From: Histomonas meleagridis
Taxonomy: Eukaryota > Parabasalia > Tritrichomonadida > Dientamoebidae
Assembly (NCBI GenBank): GCA_020186115.1
Contig: WSYJ01000060.1
Location: forward strand, 1,116,001 to 1,180,000
Reading direction: 5' to 3'
Length of the DNA: 64,000 nucleotides
Part shown: positions 52,641-63,443 of the stretch, one piece after another
How positions within the stretch are numbered: position 1 is the first letter of the stretch
Layout of the letters: each line of letters opens with the position of its first letter
Notes under the pieces: model-generated
Told to the model about the DNA's origin: nothing
The model's input: only the letters and a program-made list of their open reading frames with translations
Databases searched by the model: none
Program-made: the position numbers and the translations under genes

Positions 52641-53744
52641 CAAAAACGTTTAATTGCCCTCGTTGTAAAACGATCAAAAGCAACTGATTTTGGGTACTTG
52701 AAAAAGTGGGCTGCAAAAATCCTCCCAAAAATACCTTATCCTTAATACAATCAAGCCAAATTTTTTCTATGTTATAGAGGCACCTTAATAATTATCATTT
52801 TGTGTTTTATTTATAATTGATAATTTATTGATTTTTTCGAAAAAATATTGAAATATTTTTATTATTGAATATTTTGGTTTATCTACTATCAAATAACACT
52901 AAAGTTAAAACGGAATTGTTTCCATATAAAATTTTACATCATGATTTACTTTTTTTCATACTGAACTATTTGTTACAAAAAAATCCAGAATGGAATTTTA
53001 AAATTTGAAGTACCATTAAATATAATATAATTAATATTTTGTATTTATATAGGTTTTATCAAAATTCTTTCATACATATTAGAGAAATTTTCCATTTAAC
53101 CAACAACAAATTTCAATGTGGTAATGTGACATGTGAACTGAAAAAATTTAAAAACAAGAAAAAAGTTTAAATGAAATTAATATATACTTTTCACAATAAA
53201 AATCAGAAGTATCATTGAATAAAGTCATTCATTAAAATAATGCATTTCAATAAAGAAATGTAATGATAAAAACATAAAAAAAAATTGAATCTAATGTTAT
53301 TGCATCAGCAACTTCAATTTAGAAGCATATGTTGAATAATTTACACTTTAAACAATTATGTTATATCAATATAAATGGACAAAAGGTTGGAGCAACATGT
53401 TTCTTTGTGGTGATGAGGGGATTGAGTCGACTTTTTATGTAACAACTTTTTGTAAAAAATATTCGGAATCATAAAACAAAAATATCCAAAAAATAGATGA
53501 ATGAATTCACTTAAAGATATTTGATATATGGTTTATTCTCTACATTTATTAACATTTTCGAGTTATATAAAAATCCCATTGTGGAATTTTTCGCTTACAC
53601 GAATCTTTTAAGGTTCAAACTTTGAGTACATTGTGTTTTCATTAACTTAACTTGATTTGATTAAAAACGAAGAATATCAACATAATAAAAAATAAAAATT
53701 CATTAAATATAACATGTAAAAGCCTCAAAAATAAAAATGAAAAC
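52641..53744. other. Gene-free stretch
   Basis: About 1.1 kb of AT-rich DNA upstream of both the SAC-domain gene and ankyrin locus 2. No coding frame was recognised. Confidence 0.4.
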
Positions 53745-56226
53745 ATGAATTTATTAAATAATCTTAAGCAAATAATATTTAATCTCACTATTGATAATTT
53801 TGATTCATGTGTTCACCAAACAATACAAGTATACGATCCTAATTTTCCATATTCATTTAATTTTATTATATGTAATTTAATTTACAATGCATTTTTTACA
53901 CAAAATAATTTATTTGATATTTACTTAAAATATTTAGAGGCAATTCAAACAAAAGAAGAAGAAATAAATAAAACACATCCCGAAATTGTCGATATTTTTA
54001 TTAGCTACATTTCTGAAATTCAAACACATGAAGCATATTATCTAATTGCGAAAATGATTGAAAAAAATTTAATAGATATAAACATTACTAACCCTCCTAG
54101 ATTTAAGCATTTTGCTTATTATAAAAATAATGTTAAAACTGATATAAGATATAAAATTAATGGGCTCAGTAAAAATTATCAAAGCGAAGAAACTTTTATG
54201 AAAAATTATGAAAAACATGTAAAAAATGTTTGGGAACTTCATAAAAAATATATTAAAGAAGGACATAATCCAAATGAAATATCAAAAATAATTAGAAACG
54301 ATGAAATAGAAAAACTTCAAGAAATATCATCACAAAATGATTTTGATTTTAATCAGACTATCAAACCATCACTTTATGAAAGATGTGATTTTATTAATCA
54401 GAAAAATGTTACATTAATTGATTATGCAGCATTTTTTGGATCTGTTAAATGTTTTAAATATTTACTTATGAATGGAGCAAATATAAATAATACAGGAAAA
54501 CACGCAGTTGCAGGTGGAAATGAAGAAATTATTCATTTATGAGAACAAAATCATTCATCATTTGAAGGTGCATATGAAGCAGCAATTAAATTTCATCAAA
54601 ATGATGTCTTTAAATATCTTTATGAAATTAACATATAATAAAAATAATTCTGAGAATTCTGATGAAACTCCTATTATTACCAAAAAATTTCTTGATGATT
54701 TAATAATAAGATGTATACATAGTGATAATTTTGAACTTTTGTTGTATTTAGAAGAAAAAAGAAAAGATATTGATAATGATGTTATTAATAATTCTGCAAA
54801 AACAGGAAATTTATTCCTAGTTAAGGATTTTCTTGCAAGCAACAAAATTCCAAAAAATTTATTAATTTTTTGTTCAAAATCAGGAAATCTTGAACTTGTT
54901 AAATATGTGCTTGAACAAGGAGGAATTGATATCAATTTCAAAAATGTTTTGAATTTTTATTCGATATTATTGGATAATATTTGGAGTTTCATAATATTAT
55001 ATAAAACAGCTCTTATGACAGCATCTAAAAATGGTAAAATAGAAATAGTTAAATTGCTTCTTGAGCAAAAAGGAATTGATATCAATGCTAAAAATATTTA
55101 TTTGTTTTATTTAATATTTATTTTAATAATTTTATGCTTAAAGATAATATTTAAAAATTAATCCATATAAATTATACAGCTCTTATGATAGCATCCAAAA
55201 ATGGTGAAACAGAAATAGTTAAATTGCTTCTTGAACAAAAAGGAATTGATATCAATACTAAAAATATTTTTTTAAATTATAATATTTTTGTTTCAATTAA
55301 TTGATGTTTTAAAGAATATCATCATGATTATTACAAATATATGAGTCAGCAATTACATTTGCAGTAGAGCATGGTCATAAGGAAATAGTGAAATTACTTC
55401 TTGAACAAAAGAAACTTCATCTATATAACAAAAATATTCAATAAATTCATTTAAAAGAATTTGTTCCTTCATTTTGGAGCTTAAAAAAATTATTTGTAAT
55501 TTAATCAAAACATTTGCAAAAGAACTTATAATTGCATGTGAAAAAGGTTATAGAGAAATAGCTACGTTACTCCTTGAACAGAAAAAAATTAAGTATGATC
55601 TAAATTATTTAAATTGTTTGAAAAAGCATTATTAATCGCATCTAAAAAAGGTTATACAGAAGTAGTGGAATTACTTCTTAAGCGTAAAGACATTAATCCC
55701 AATGTGAATGATATTCGATAATTCAATTTTTTATTTGCTTTTTTATTTTTTATGTTTCAAGATAACATTTGAAAATTATTCAAAATATTTAAATCAGCAC
55801 TTTACAATGCAACATTTGAATATCATACAGATATTGTTGAATTACTTCTTGCAAAAAAGGGAATTAATGTAAATATTACAGATATTTAATTGAGTTTTTA
55901 TGTGTATAATTCAATAATTTCGTCTTTCAAATTAATAATTGGGAATTGAACAAAATATTTTATACACCACTTATGGTTGCATCTAATCAAGGTTCAATTG
56001 ATATAGTAAAATTACTTCTTAACACAAAGGGAATTGATATCAATACTAAAGATATTAATTTCATTTAACTAAAGTTTATATTATCTGTTTTATATTTATA
56101 AAATTTTTTTGAAGTTTATTAAAATTATTTGACACTGCAATTAAAAAAGCAGCAAGAAGTGGTTATGATGAAATAGTCAAACTACTCCTTGAGAAAGGTG
56201 CAAGCTTTGATGTTCCAAGTAAGTAA
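53745..56226 (+). pseudogene. Ankyrin locus 2: repeat cores separated by fixed-length spacers
   Basis: Begins MNLLNNLKQIIFNL and carries the same N-terminal domain as locus 1 (WELHKKYIKEGHNPNEI, IIRNDEIEKLQEISSQ, KNVTLIDYAAFFGSVKCF). Breaks: TGA at 54541-54543, where both other loci have a Cys codon (IIHLC), and a frameshift near 54630. A later N-terminal piece and at least eight repeat cores follow, separated by spacers, ending KLLLEKGASFDVPSK and a stop at 56224-56226. Just before the stop, CCAAGTAAGT with a CATAG about 70 bases on could be one ordinary GT-AG intron. This locus looks decayed at its N-terminus while the spacer pattern persists. Confidence 0.75.
54949..56136 (+). repeat. Locus 2 spacer array
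   Basis: Spacers at 54949-55008 (60), 55099-55178 (80), 55269-55348 (80), 55439-55521 (83), one junction with the spacer lost near 55600-55625, 55716-55796 (81), 55887-55966 (80) and 56057-56136 (80). Cores between them are 90 bases where intact. The 60-base spacer keeps the frame open; the others do not. Sequence similarity between spacers is low except the 55099 spacer, whose first 37 bases closely match locus 1 spacers. Confidence 0.8.
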
Positions 56227-56834
56227 ATAAAAAATTACATATATGCATATTTTATCATAACATTTTATTGATATTTTTTTTTATTTCATAGGCAGTTGTT
56301 ATTGCAACTCCATTATTACGCAAAAATCTATTTCGTTACATAAGATTAAAACCAAAATGATTTTTTCATACGATTTAATCAAAATAAGTTCAGATAAAAA
56401 GTCATATTAAACAAATAAAAACTAAAAAATTCATATGTTAATTATCTACCAATATTAATAGTTGTTTATTATGTGCAATTATCAAATACTAATTTCCCTA
56501 TGTATTCAACTCCTTTAATATCAATTTCAGTCATAGAACATCCATAAAATGCATAATTTCCAATCTTTACATCCATCATATTGCTACTGATAAAAAATAA
56601 TATTATGAAATCCGATGTCCAAAATTTCTTTTGAAGATTTGATGATTAAAAAATGTTTTGTATTTTTGGTGAAAATTTAAGATAAGCTGATTCATATCAT
56701 TCCATGGTATTTATTTTTTAACAAAAATTCCAATACTTAATTTTGTAAAATGAAATTTTTCTATAAAATGGAAAATAGATTTTTTAATTAATGATTCATA
56801 AAACCAAAATTAACAATCTATGCAAAAAACAGTT
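56227..56834. other. Intergenic, no gene seen
   Basis: AT-rich, between ankyrin locus 2 and the convergent importin-like gene. Confidence 0.35.
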
Positions 56835-57653
56835 TCACTTGAGCATATCCTTTATGTTATTTCCCATGCGTTTGACTCTAGCTAAAACGCCTGGTTTTGA
56901 GTTGACGTAGTCGATTGCGTCGATGAGTTGACCCTTAGTTTCGGAGAAGAACCCTTTGTTCTTACTAACAAACTCACTAATGCGGCTCAGCATCAAGTTT
57001 AGGTCCGAAACAGGCGTTTCCTTGAGGACTTCACTGACTTTTGGTGCAAATTGTTTGAGACTATCTGGCTTGTCTACATTGTTGACGAGAGCTAAAAGGA
57101 GGCCAAGGGCATGTGGTTGGAACTCTTTCTTCTCGAATCCTCTTGTCATGATAAATAAAATATCATCTGCATAATTCTCAAAACGGATGATTCGGAGGCT
57201 AATGCTACCGGCAAGAACAACGAGAGCGCCAAAGTTCACAGCAGCACGACCTGCGCTGATCAATTTTGGTACATAATCATTCCATTCACCACGAAATAGG
57301 TATTTGGAAGCTACACCTGGTATAACTGAAGCAAGGACAGATAAATCATTCTCGTTGATATCACGCCTTTGAAGTGTTTCAAATAATGTGTCTTGAACCA
57401 TTTTCTTAAAAGCACTATCACCTATTTTAGATATATCAAAAACAACTTTCTCTGAAAGTGCCTTAAGCTGAAGGAATGATGAAGCAGTAGTTTCATGGAA
57501 TGGGTTTGTTTTGAAGTTTTGCATGATAAGAGTGATATATAATTGAGGAGTGCGAATCCTAACATCGTCGAGTTGCTTTTCTGCTTTTGAAGCAATAGCT
57601 TGATTATCATCGATTGATTGTTTTATAAGTTCTTGATACTGTTGAAGATTCAT
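56835..57653 (-). CDS. Short importin-beta-like HEAT protein
   Basis: 272 residues from the first in-frame ATG (MNLQQYQELIKQSID); a TTG six codons upstream is not favoured. The N-terminus with KAEKQLDDVRIRTPQLYITL resembles the first HEAT repeats of karyopherin-beta proteins. Later helices (ILFIMTRGFEKKEFQPHALG, LISAGRAAVNFGALVVLAG) continue the helical repeat style. Full importins are 850-1100 residues, so this is a small relative or a specialised adaptor. No obvious break is present and codon use is well biased, so it seems a complete gene. Confidence 0.65.
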   Translation of the reverse strand: MNLQQYQELIKQSIDDNQAIASKAEKQLDDVRIRTPQLYITLIMQNFKTNPFHETTASSFLQLKALSEKVVFDISKIGDSAFKKMVQDTLFETLQRRDINENDLSVLASVIPGVASKYLFRGEWNDYVPKLISAGRAAVNFGALVVLAGSISLRIIRFENYADDILFIMTRGFEKKEFQPHALGLLLALVNNVDKPDSLKQFAPKVSEVLKETPVSDLNLMLSRISEFVSKNKGFFSETKGQLIDAIDYVNSKPGVLARVKRMGNNIKDMLK

Positions 57654-57959
57654 TTTAGCACTTTTGGACAATTTCCAAAGGGCAAAAAAATAAAATTATT
57701 TTGGATCCAACTATTTGCTGTTTAAAAAAATGTGGTATTTTATTAGAATTTTCTTGATGCTAAACCAATTCTATGAAACACAGGTATTTCATGACACTAT
57801 TGAGATTAAATTAATAATGCAATCATTTGAAGGTTACACCATTTTAAAGCACTTCATGATGAAATTCAGCCATTTATTATGCTGTGTCCATTTAGTTGTA
57901 AGGAAAGAATTTCTTTAAGAAAGGAAATCATTCAACAATAAGCAGAAAATTAATTAAAA

Positions 57960-58128
57960 TGCGTCACCACTCCTTGGGTGTGCAAGAAGGAGGGTAACAA
58001 CCATCATCAAGCGGTGCTTGAATGATGAAATAATAAATTCGTTTGAACAGGGCGCCCGGCACGTACCGAGCGAACCGCTGTCAAGCGATTCAGAACAGAT
58101 ACTACACTTATTCATAGCGAATCGCCAT
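57960..58128 (-). ncRNA. U2: U2 spliceosomal snRNA
   Basis: On the minus strand, 58092-58107 gives GTGTAGTATCTGTTCT, the invariant branch-point-recognition region of U2. Upstream is a short 5' stem (GGCGATTCGCTAT), and the gene is far GC-richer than its surroundings. Downstream are a stem-loop IIb-like part, an Sm-like site AATTTATTATTT, and a 3' stem-loop CCCTCCTT...AAGGAGTGG with the loop CTTGCACACCC, fitting stem IV. Ends were set by structure and are accurate to a few bases. It shows that this genome splices introns with the major spliceosome. Confidence 0.92.
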
Positions 58129-58270
58129 GAGTGCAAACATAATAAAGTTATTTTATTATATCCTTATAACTGCTAATTTTAGCTGCAACAAAATTTATCG
58201 CATAACCGATATTATATGGCACTTTTGATTACATTCAACAAAATAAAAACGTTTACTTTTGACGCCAAAA

Positions 58271-60142
58271 ATGAAATCGCAAGTTCAAAACTTTGTTATT
58301 GTTAAAAACAAAGATAAACCTCATGCTCCAAGTAAAAAAGCACTAATACCGAAAACTATGGCATCTTTAAAGAACACGATTTCACGACTTCTTATCTTTT
58401 CAGAATCACATCCTCTACGTGTAATTTATAATGAAAATGGTAAACCAATCACGTCAATTAATGAGGTAATCCCAGGAAGCACTATTTATGCATCTTCTCA
58501 AGATCCTAAAGATGATTTTGTTTCAATTTCACAAAAAGATCTATCATCAAATAACCAAGATGCTGATGACGACGATGATTTACAACAACTACTTCAACAT
58601 GAAGAAGAAAGTGAAAGTGACCATCAAATAGTTGAACCTATTCCAGAAGAGGAAAAGCCTACTCAACCATCACAAAAAACTAGCCGAAATGAATCAATAC
58701 AGTCATTCATTTCAGAAGGTAATGAGCTTCAAATCATCAAAAATCCAATAGCAGATCAAGAAGATGAACATCAAAATCATGAATCTAGTTCATCTCACAA
58801 TGAAGTAGAAGATCAAAAAAATGAAGCTGAAGAAAATTATAAAATGGAACAACACAAAATCCATCTTGAAAATATTCAAAACCTCGTTAAGAACTTACCA
58901 GAACCAATGAGGACCTCTGAGTCCATCCAGAAAGCCATCAGCGAGAACTTTTCACCTCTTGTTACTGAATTTGAATATTCATATCAATCTCTCCAAACCC
59001 AGCAAGAAGCCAAACTTCTTTCCAGCAAGCATATTCTAAACACAAAAATTCCACCGCACTCCAATGAGCTTGATCAAAAAGCGATTGACATCATTAAATC
59101 TTCCACCTTTACTACCTCAACTGGTTGCTATTCCTCTCCACGTCTTGCAATTGTAGGTCCACCAGAAAGTGGGAAATCAGTTTTCCATCAACTTTTGTCC
59201 AACAAAATGATATCATATTTAATTTCCACCGGTCAATATAAGACCACTTTTATCATGCGCTTTGACATAGCTGAGCTAAGCGATGTCATTCAGCATCCCA
59301 TTTTATTGTATAAGCGATTTGTTCGAATGATCTTCGAACGCATCACATCGCAACGAATCATCTTCAAACCATTCTGCGAGACCCTTATACAGTATTTCCA
59401 ACAACTTCCGACTGTCCAACATTTCCCAATTCTACAAAAGAACTTCAGTTTATCGGAAGATTTCCGAAAAACATCACAACAACTCAAAACGGTTTCTGAG
59501 AATTTGTACAATTGTATCAAACAACATTTTCCATTATCCATATGGCTTACGAATGTCTTAATGTTACCTAAGTTAATATCTAATTCTTTTGGGTTTGAAC
59601 GTGTTTTGTTTTTGATTGATCATTTCGATTTAAGTGATGTTGATATCCCACCACAAGAACCATTTGTAGGTAATTCATCAGCATATGTAACGTTATCTGA
59701 TCATATGAAGTTTATGTTGAATTCTGAGAGTTTTATCATCGCGTGTAAAAATGAGGATAAGTTATTCGATGTGATTGAGGCTTCGACTTTCGATGATATC
59801 GATTTGTTCGAAGGTACTGAGTTTGTATCTGTTGTCGATACTGAGCTAAATGGACATAGTGATGAGTTCGAATTCGATATATTCGTTGATGAGAATGATG
59901 AGCCATTGAGATTAAAGCTGAGCGATTACGGCGGATGTCCCGCGTATTTGAGGAAATGGGACGAAATAATAAAAATCGCAAACGAAATTGTCAGTAATAG
60001 TAAAAATAAAGAGGAAAAATTGAAATTGTTGACATGTATAAGAGAAATGGCTCCAATGCTAATTGTAAGAGTGGACCCACGAAATTTAACATTGGAAAAA
60101 ATTGGAAATATGATAAACGATGTAAAAATTATACAAAATTAA
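58271..60142 (+). CDS. Doublecortin-like plus P-loop NTPase protein
   Basis: 623 residues from the ATG giving MKSQVQNFVIVKN (a TTG lies four codons upstream). Residues about 6-80 look like a DCX domain (VIVKNKDK, LRVIYNENGKPITSINEVIP, GSTIYASS), which binds microtubules or tubulin. An acidic, Gln/Glu-rich linker follows (about 90-210). From about 285 there is a P-loop LAIVGPPESGKS, and later VLFLIDHFDLSDVD, a Walker B-like strand; the region is AAA/STAND-like rather than kinase-like. The combination suggests a cytoskeletal or flagellar ATPase. The DCX call is the weaker half. Confidence 0.7.
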   Translation: MKSQVQNFVIVKNKDKPHAPSKKALIPKTMASLKNTISRLLIFSESHPLRVIYNENGKPITSINEVIPGSTIYASSQDPKDDFVSISQKDLSSNNQDADDDDDLQQLLQHEEESESDHQIVEPIPEEEKPTQPSQKTSRNESIQSFISEGNELQIIKNPIADQEDEHQNHESSSSHNEVEDQKNEAEENYKMEQHKIHLENIQNLVKNLPEPMRTSESIQKAISENFSPLVTEFEYSYQSLQTQQEAKLLSSKHILNTKIPPHSNELDQKAIDIIKSSTFTTSTGCYSSPRLAIVGPPESGKSVFHQLLSNKMISYLISTGQYKTTFIMRFDIAELSDVIQHPILLYKRFVRMIFERITSQRIIFKPFCETLIQYFQQLPTVQHFPILQKNFSLSEDFRKTSQQLKTVSENLYNCIKQHFPLSIWLTNVLMLPKLISNSFGFERVLFLIDHFDLSDVDIPPQEPFVGNSSAYVTLSDHMKFMLNSESFIIACKNEDKLFDVIEASTFDDIDLFEGTEFVSVVDTELNGHSDEFEFDIFVDENDEPLRLKLSDYGGCPAYLRKWDEIIKIANEIVSNSKNKEEKLKLLTCIREMAPMLIVRVDPRNLTLEKIGNMINDVKIIQN

Positions 60143-60312
60143 TAAAAATACCTTTTTGTTATCGATATTATGCATATTTTTGTAAATCTAATACATTAAA
60201 AATTGTTTAAATTTGAAAAATTCTTCTAAATTAATATCGGTCATTTGTATTATTTGAAATTTTTATGTCATGTATTTTATATTCAAAAGTGAACATCGTT
60301 TTTCTATCGTTT

Positions 60313-60318
60313 TCATAA
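60313..60318 (+). promoter_or_regulatory. Initiator-like TCATAA before ankyrin locus 3
   Basis: TCATAA, seven bases before the ATG at 60325, in line with the trichomonad initiator. Confidence 0.45.
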
Positions 60319-60324
60319 TTTTGG

Positions 60325-62394
60325 ATGGGAAACAGGAATAGCAAACCAACTCCAACACCAACACGCACAGAGGTGTTAGTAAAATATGCTCATCCAGTAC
60401 AAAATGAGTGGACGAATTTAATACTATCACTTGAAAAAATTATAATGAATTTAAATGAAGAAAATGTCATTGAATCTGTTAAATCCGCGATGAAAATTTA
60501 TGATAGTAGTTATTCAAATTTTTTTAATGCAGCTCTTAGTCGTATAGTATATTCGGCATTTTTATCACAAATGAAAGATTTTAATATTTATATTCATTTT
60601 ATAGAAGAAATTGAAAATGCGGAGCAAAAAAGCGCTAATCATGAATTGATTAAAGTATTTTCACATTTTATTCTTGGAATAGATACACAAGAAACTTATT
60701 TTCTTCTTGAGAAATTAATAGATTTAAATTATATCTTATCAGATTTAATCCAAAAGAAGAGAACATATTATTTTGCACATCGTATTTTAGATAGTAAATT
60801 TTTTGATAGTTTAAGAAATGACTGGTATATTATATCACATAAATATTTCAATGATAATTATGATGAGCTCAAAAAGAATGATTGGGAACTTCATAAAAAA
60901 TATTTAAAAGAAGGAATTAATCAATCAAAAATTGCAAAAATAATTCGAAATGATGATTTAGAAAAACTTCAAGAAATATCATCACAATCAAACTTTAATT
61001 TTAATCAAACAATTGAACCATCATTTTATGAAAGATGTTCATTTATTAACCAAAAAAATGTTTCATTAATTGATTATGCAGCATTTTTTGGATCAATTAA
61101 ATGTTTTAAATATTTACTTATGAATAATGCAACATTATATTATACTGGTAAATTTGCAGTTGTTGGTGGAAATGAAGAAATTATTCATTTATGTATACAA
61201 AATAATTCAAGTTTTCTTGGAGCAAATGAAACAGCTTTTGAGTTTTATCGAAATGATATTTTTCGTTATCTTTACGAAAATGAAATTTCTAGACATGATA
61301 TTGAAAAATTTTCAAGATTTTTCTTCTATTCAAAAAATGCATCTATAAATATTGAATTGTTTAACTATTTATGCGAACATAAGGGAATAGATATAAATGT
61401 TCGAGGTGGTTTCTATATTTTGTTTTATACTCATTAGATATTTAAATGTTTCATCATAATTTTCCAAATTTTTTTGTATTGTTTATAAATCCTCTTATGA
61501 ATGTATGTCAAAATGGTCATCTTGATTTGTTTAAAATACTTATTGATCAAGATTTTGATATTAAAGAGATAGATGTTTTTTGTACGTTTTCTATGTATAT
61601 ATTAAAAATTTTTATTTTATTTAAAATTTAGAAAATTCATTCAAATAATTTCGGAGTCTTTTTATGTTTGCAGTCTCTGGTGGAAACATAGAAATTGTTA
61701 AAACAATTTTAGAACTTACTGATGTTGATATTAATTATCGCGACAATTCTTTATTTTACATGATGTTTGCTTAAATTATATGGTGTATTAAAATAATAAT
61801 TAATGTTTCTTTTGATTATTAAATTCAGCGCTTATGATTGCTACTAATCAAGGTCATACTGATGTAGCTAAATTCCTTCTTCAAATAAAAGGAATTAATG
61901 TGAATTTTCAAAATATTTATTGATATTTCTTGATATTTATTTCAAAAATATGAATTTTCTTAATAATATTTTATATTCTTTTAAATTTTTTACAAGAAGT
62001 AAAGATCATTGGCTAGCAGTAAATATTTGCTTGTTTTCTTTGAAATATAATTTATTAATTTTATAATTCAAATTATTATTTGGAATTTTATTAAATAATT
62101 TAAAACAGCACTTATTTTTGCAGCTAAAAATGGTCTTACTGAAATAGTTGAGTTACTTCTTGGTAGAAATGATATTAATATTAATGTTTTAGATATTCAT
62201 TTGTTATATTAAATGTTTATTTATATGATAATGTTTTTTAAAAAAATTTTGGGAATTTATTTAAATTATGTAAAACAGCTCTTGATTATGCACGTGAAAA
62301 TGGATACGAAGAAATTGCTAATATGATTACTCAGAGAGCTGCAGTTCTACATCAAAATAGGTATTCTTTTTATGTCAATAGAAATTATATGTAA
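60325..62394 (+). CDS. Ankyrin locus 3 with intact N-terminal exon and fixed-length spacers
   Basis: The first 370 codons are intact: MGNRNSKP (Gly2 and Ser6 fit N-myristoylation), then the trichomonad ankyrin N-terminal domain (DWELHKKYLKEG, NDDLEKLQEISSQSNFNFNQ, NVSLIDYAAFFGSIKCF, CEHKGIDINVRGG). A TAG at 61435-61437 lies in the first spacer. Single repeat cores follow at 61491-61577, 61658-61747, 61828-61917, 62108-62197 and 62278 on. The last reads ALDYARENGYEEIANMITQ and, unspliced, ends at a TAA at 62392-62394. Because the N-terminal part is intact, this is the best candidate for a working gene whose spacers must be removed. Confidence 0.75.
61411..62277 (+). repeat. Locus 3 spacer array
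   Basis: Spacers at 61411-61490 (80), 61578-61657 (80), 61748-61827 (80), 61918-62107 (190, apparently two spacers around a mostly lost repeat) and 62198-62277 (80). These share little sequence with each other beyond AT-richness, yet four are exactly 80 bases. Confidence 0.82.
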
Positions 62395-62673
62395 AAATAT
62401 AATTCCTCTATTAACATTTCTAGAATAATGAAAATTTGGGTGCAAAACTTGAAGCTAAGCTTTTATGGGCGAAAATATTAGAATCTATCTACTAAAATCA
62501 GTATTTTGAAAAAAAAAATAATTTTTATTTCTAAGACAAATTTTTATTAAGCATAATGGTTGTGTAATTTAATGTAGATCAAAAATAAATTCAATGAAGT
62601 CCTAACTGTCATTCATTTTTGGTAAATTTTTCATTTGTGCCAAGATAAGCAGAATAAGAATAACACGCTTCAA

Positions 62674-63443
62674 ATGAATAACTGGGAAAACACATCCTCA
62701 TATCGTTCTTCCAAGTGGAATTCATCTGATAACTCTCATGGGCCTGGTGTAGAATGGACATCTTCTGCTGGCCCCACCTGGAACGTTTCAAATCCAAGCC
62801 CACTTGGGGAAACAGTCCTAATAAGTCCAGTGGACACACAAACAATTCACCTAACATAGCTGTTCCTACAAAGCCCATACCAAACCCACCTAATAACTCA
62901 TTTCAATCAGGATCCGGAGTTTCATCTATGAATTCAATCAAAGCTGCACCTCCTCCATAGAATGCAAATGAAACGCACAACAAAGAGAATAACGGAAAAC
63001 CACCAAACCCACAAAGTTCAAACCAAGGCAAAGATAAATCAACTTCTTAACCAAGTCCAACAACTGATAAAAAAGATGACACTAAATTACCATCACATAC
63101 AACGAGTTCAAGTGAAGACAAAGACCAAAAACCACAAATACCAGCAGCAGATACAAAAGATGAGACTATACCGCAAACAAATTCTAATCAAGACAAAGAT
63201 CAAAAGCCGCCATCACCTGACGCACAAGCTTCACCGAGTGGAGCAGCTTCCGATTTTGAATATCCCAACACGGGACCCATTTACCTAATTCGTATTCCAT
63301 GTCCAGTAATGATACCGTATTACACTTATAACAATATGCTGAACATGCAATATCCAATGCATCAACAATATCCACAATTTATTCCGATGCAGCAACAGTA
63401 TCCAACGGTAAACTGTTGCACACCTCAGCCGCAAATGATATAG
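62674..63443 (+). pseudogene. Broken low-complexity (Asn/Pro/Gln-rich) protein gene
   Basis: Starts MNNWENTSSYRSSKWNSSD. Between about 62790 and 62860 the protein-like text moves to another frame (GNSPNKSSGHTNNSPNIAVP). It then crosses an in-frame TAG near 62958 and a TAA near 63048, continuing each time with the same Asp/Lys/Ser/Pro style (DKDQKPPSPDAQASPSGAAS), and ends in an aromatic/Gln-rich part (YYTYNNMLNMQYPMHQQYPQ) at a TAG at 63441-63443. One frameshift and two nonsense codons make a pseudogene likely. No domain was recognised; the original was probably a disordered protein. Confidence 0.65.

Noticed and set aside
24120-62277. Ciliate-type TA-bounded eliminated DNA as the explanation for the spacers
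   Set aside because: Keeping one TA copy, as in Paramecium, would not restore the ankyrin frame (69 bases removed from 80), and trichomonads have no known somatic nucleus. Kept only as a remote idea.
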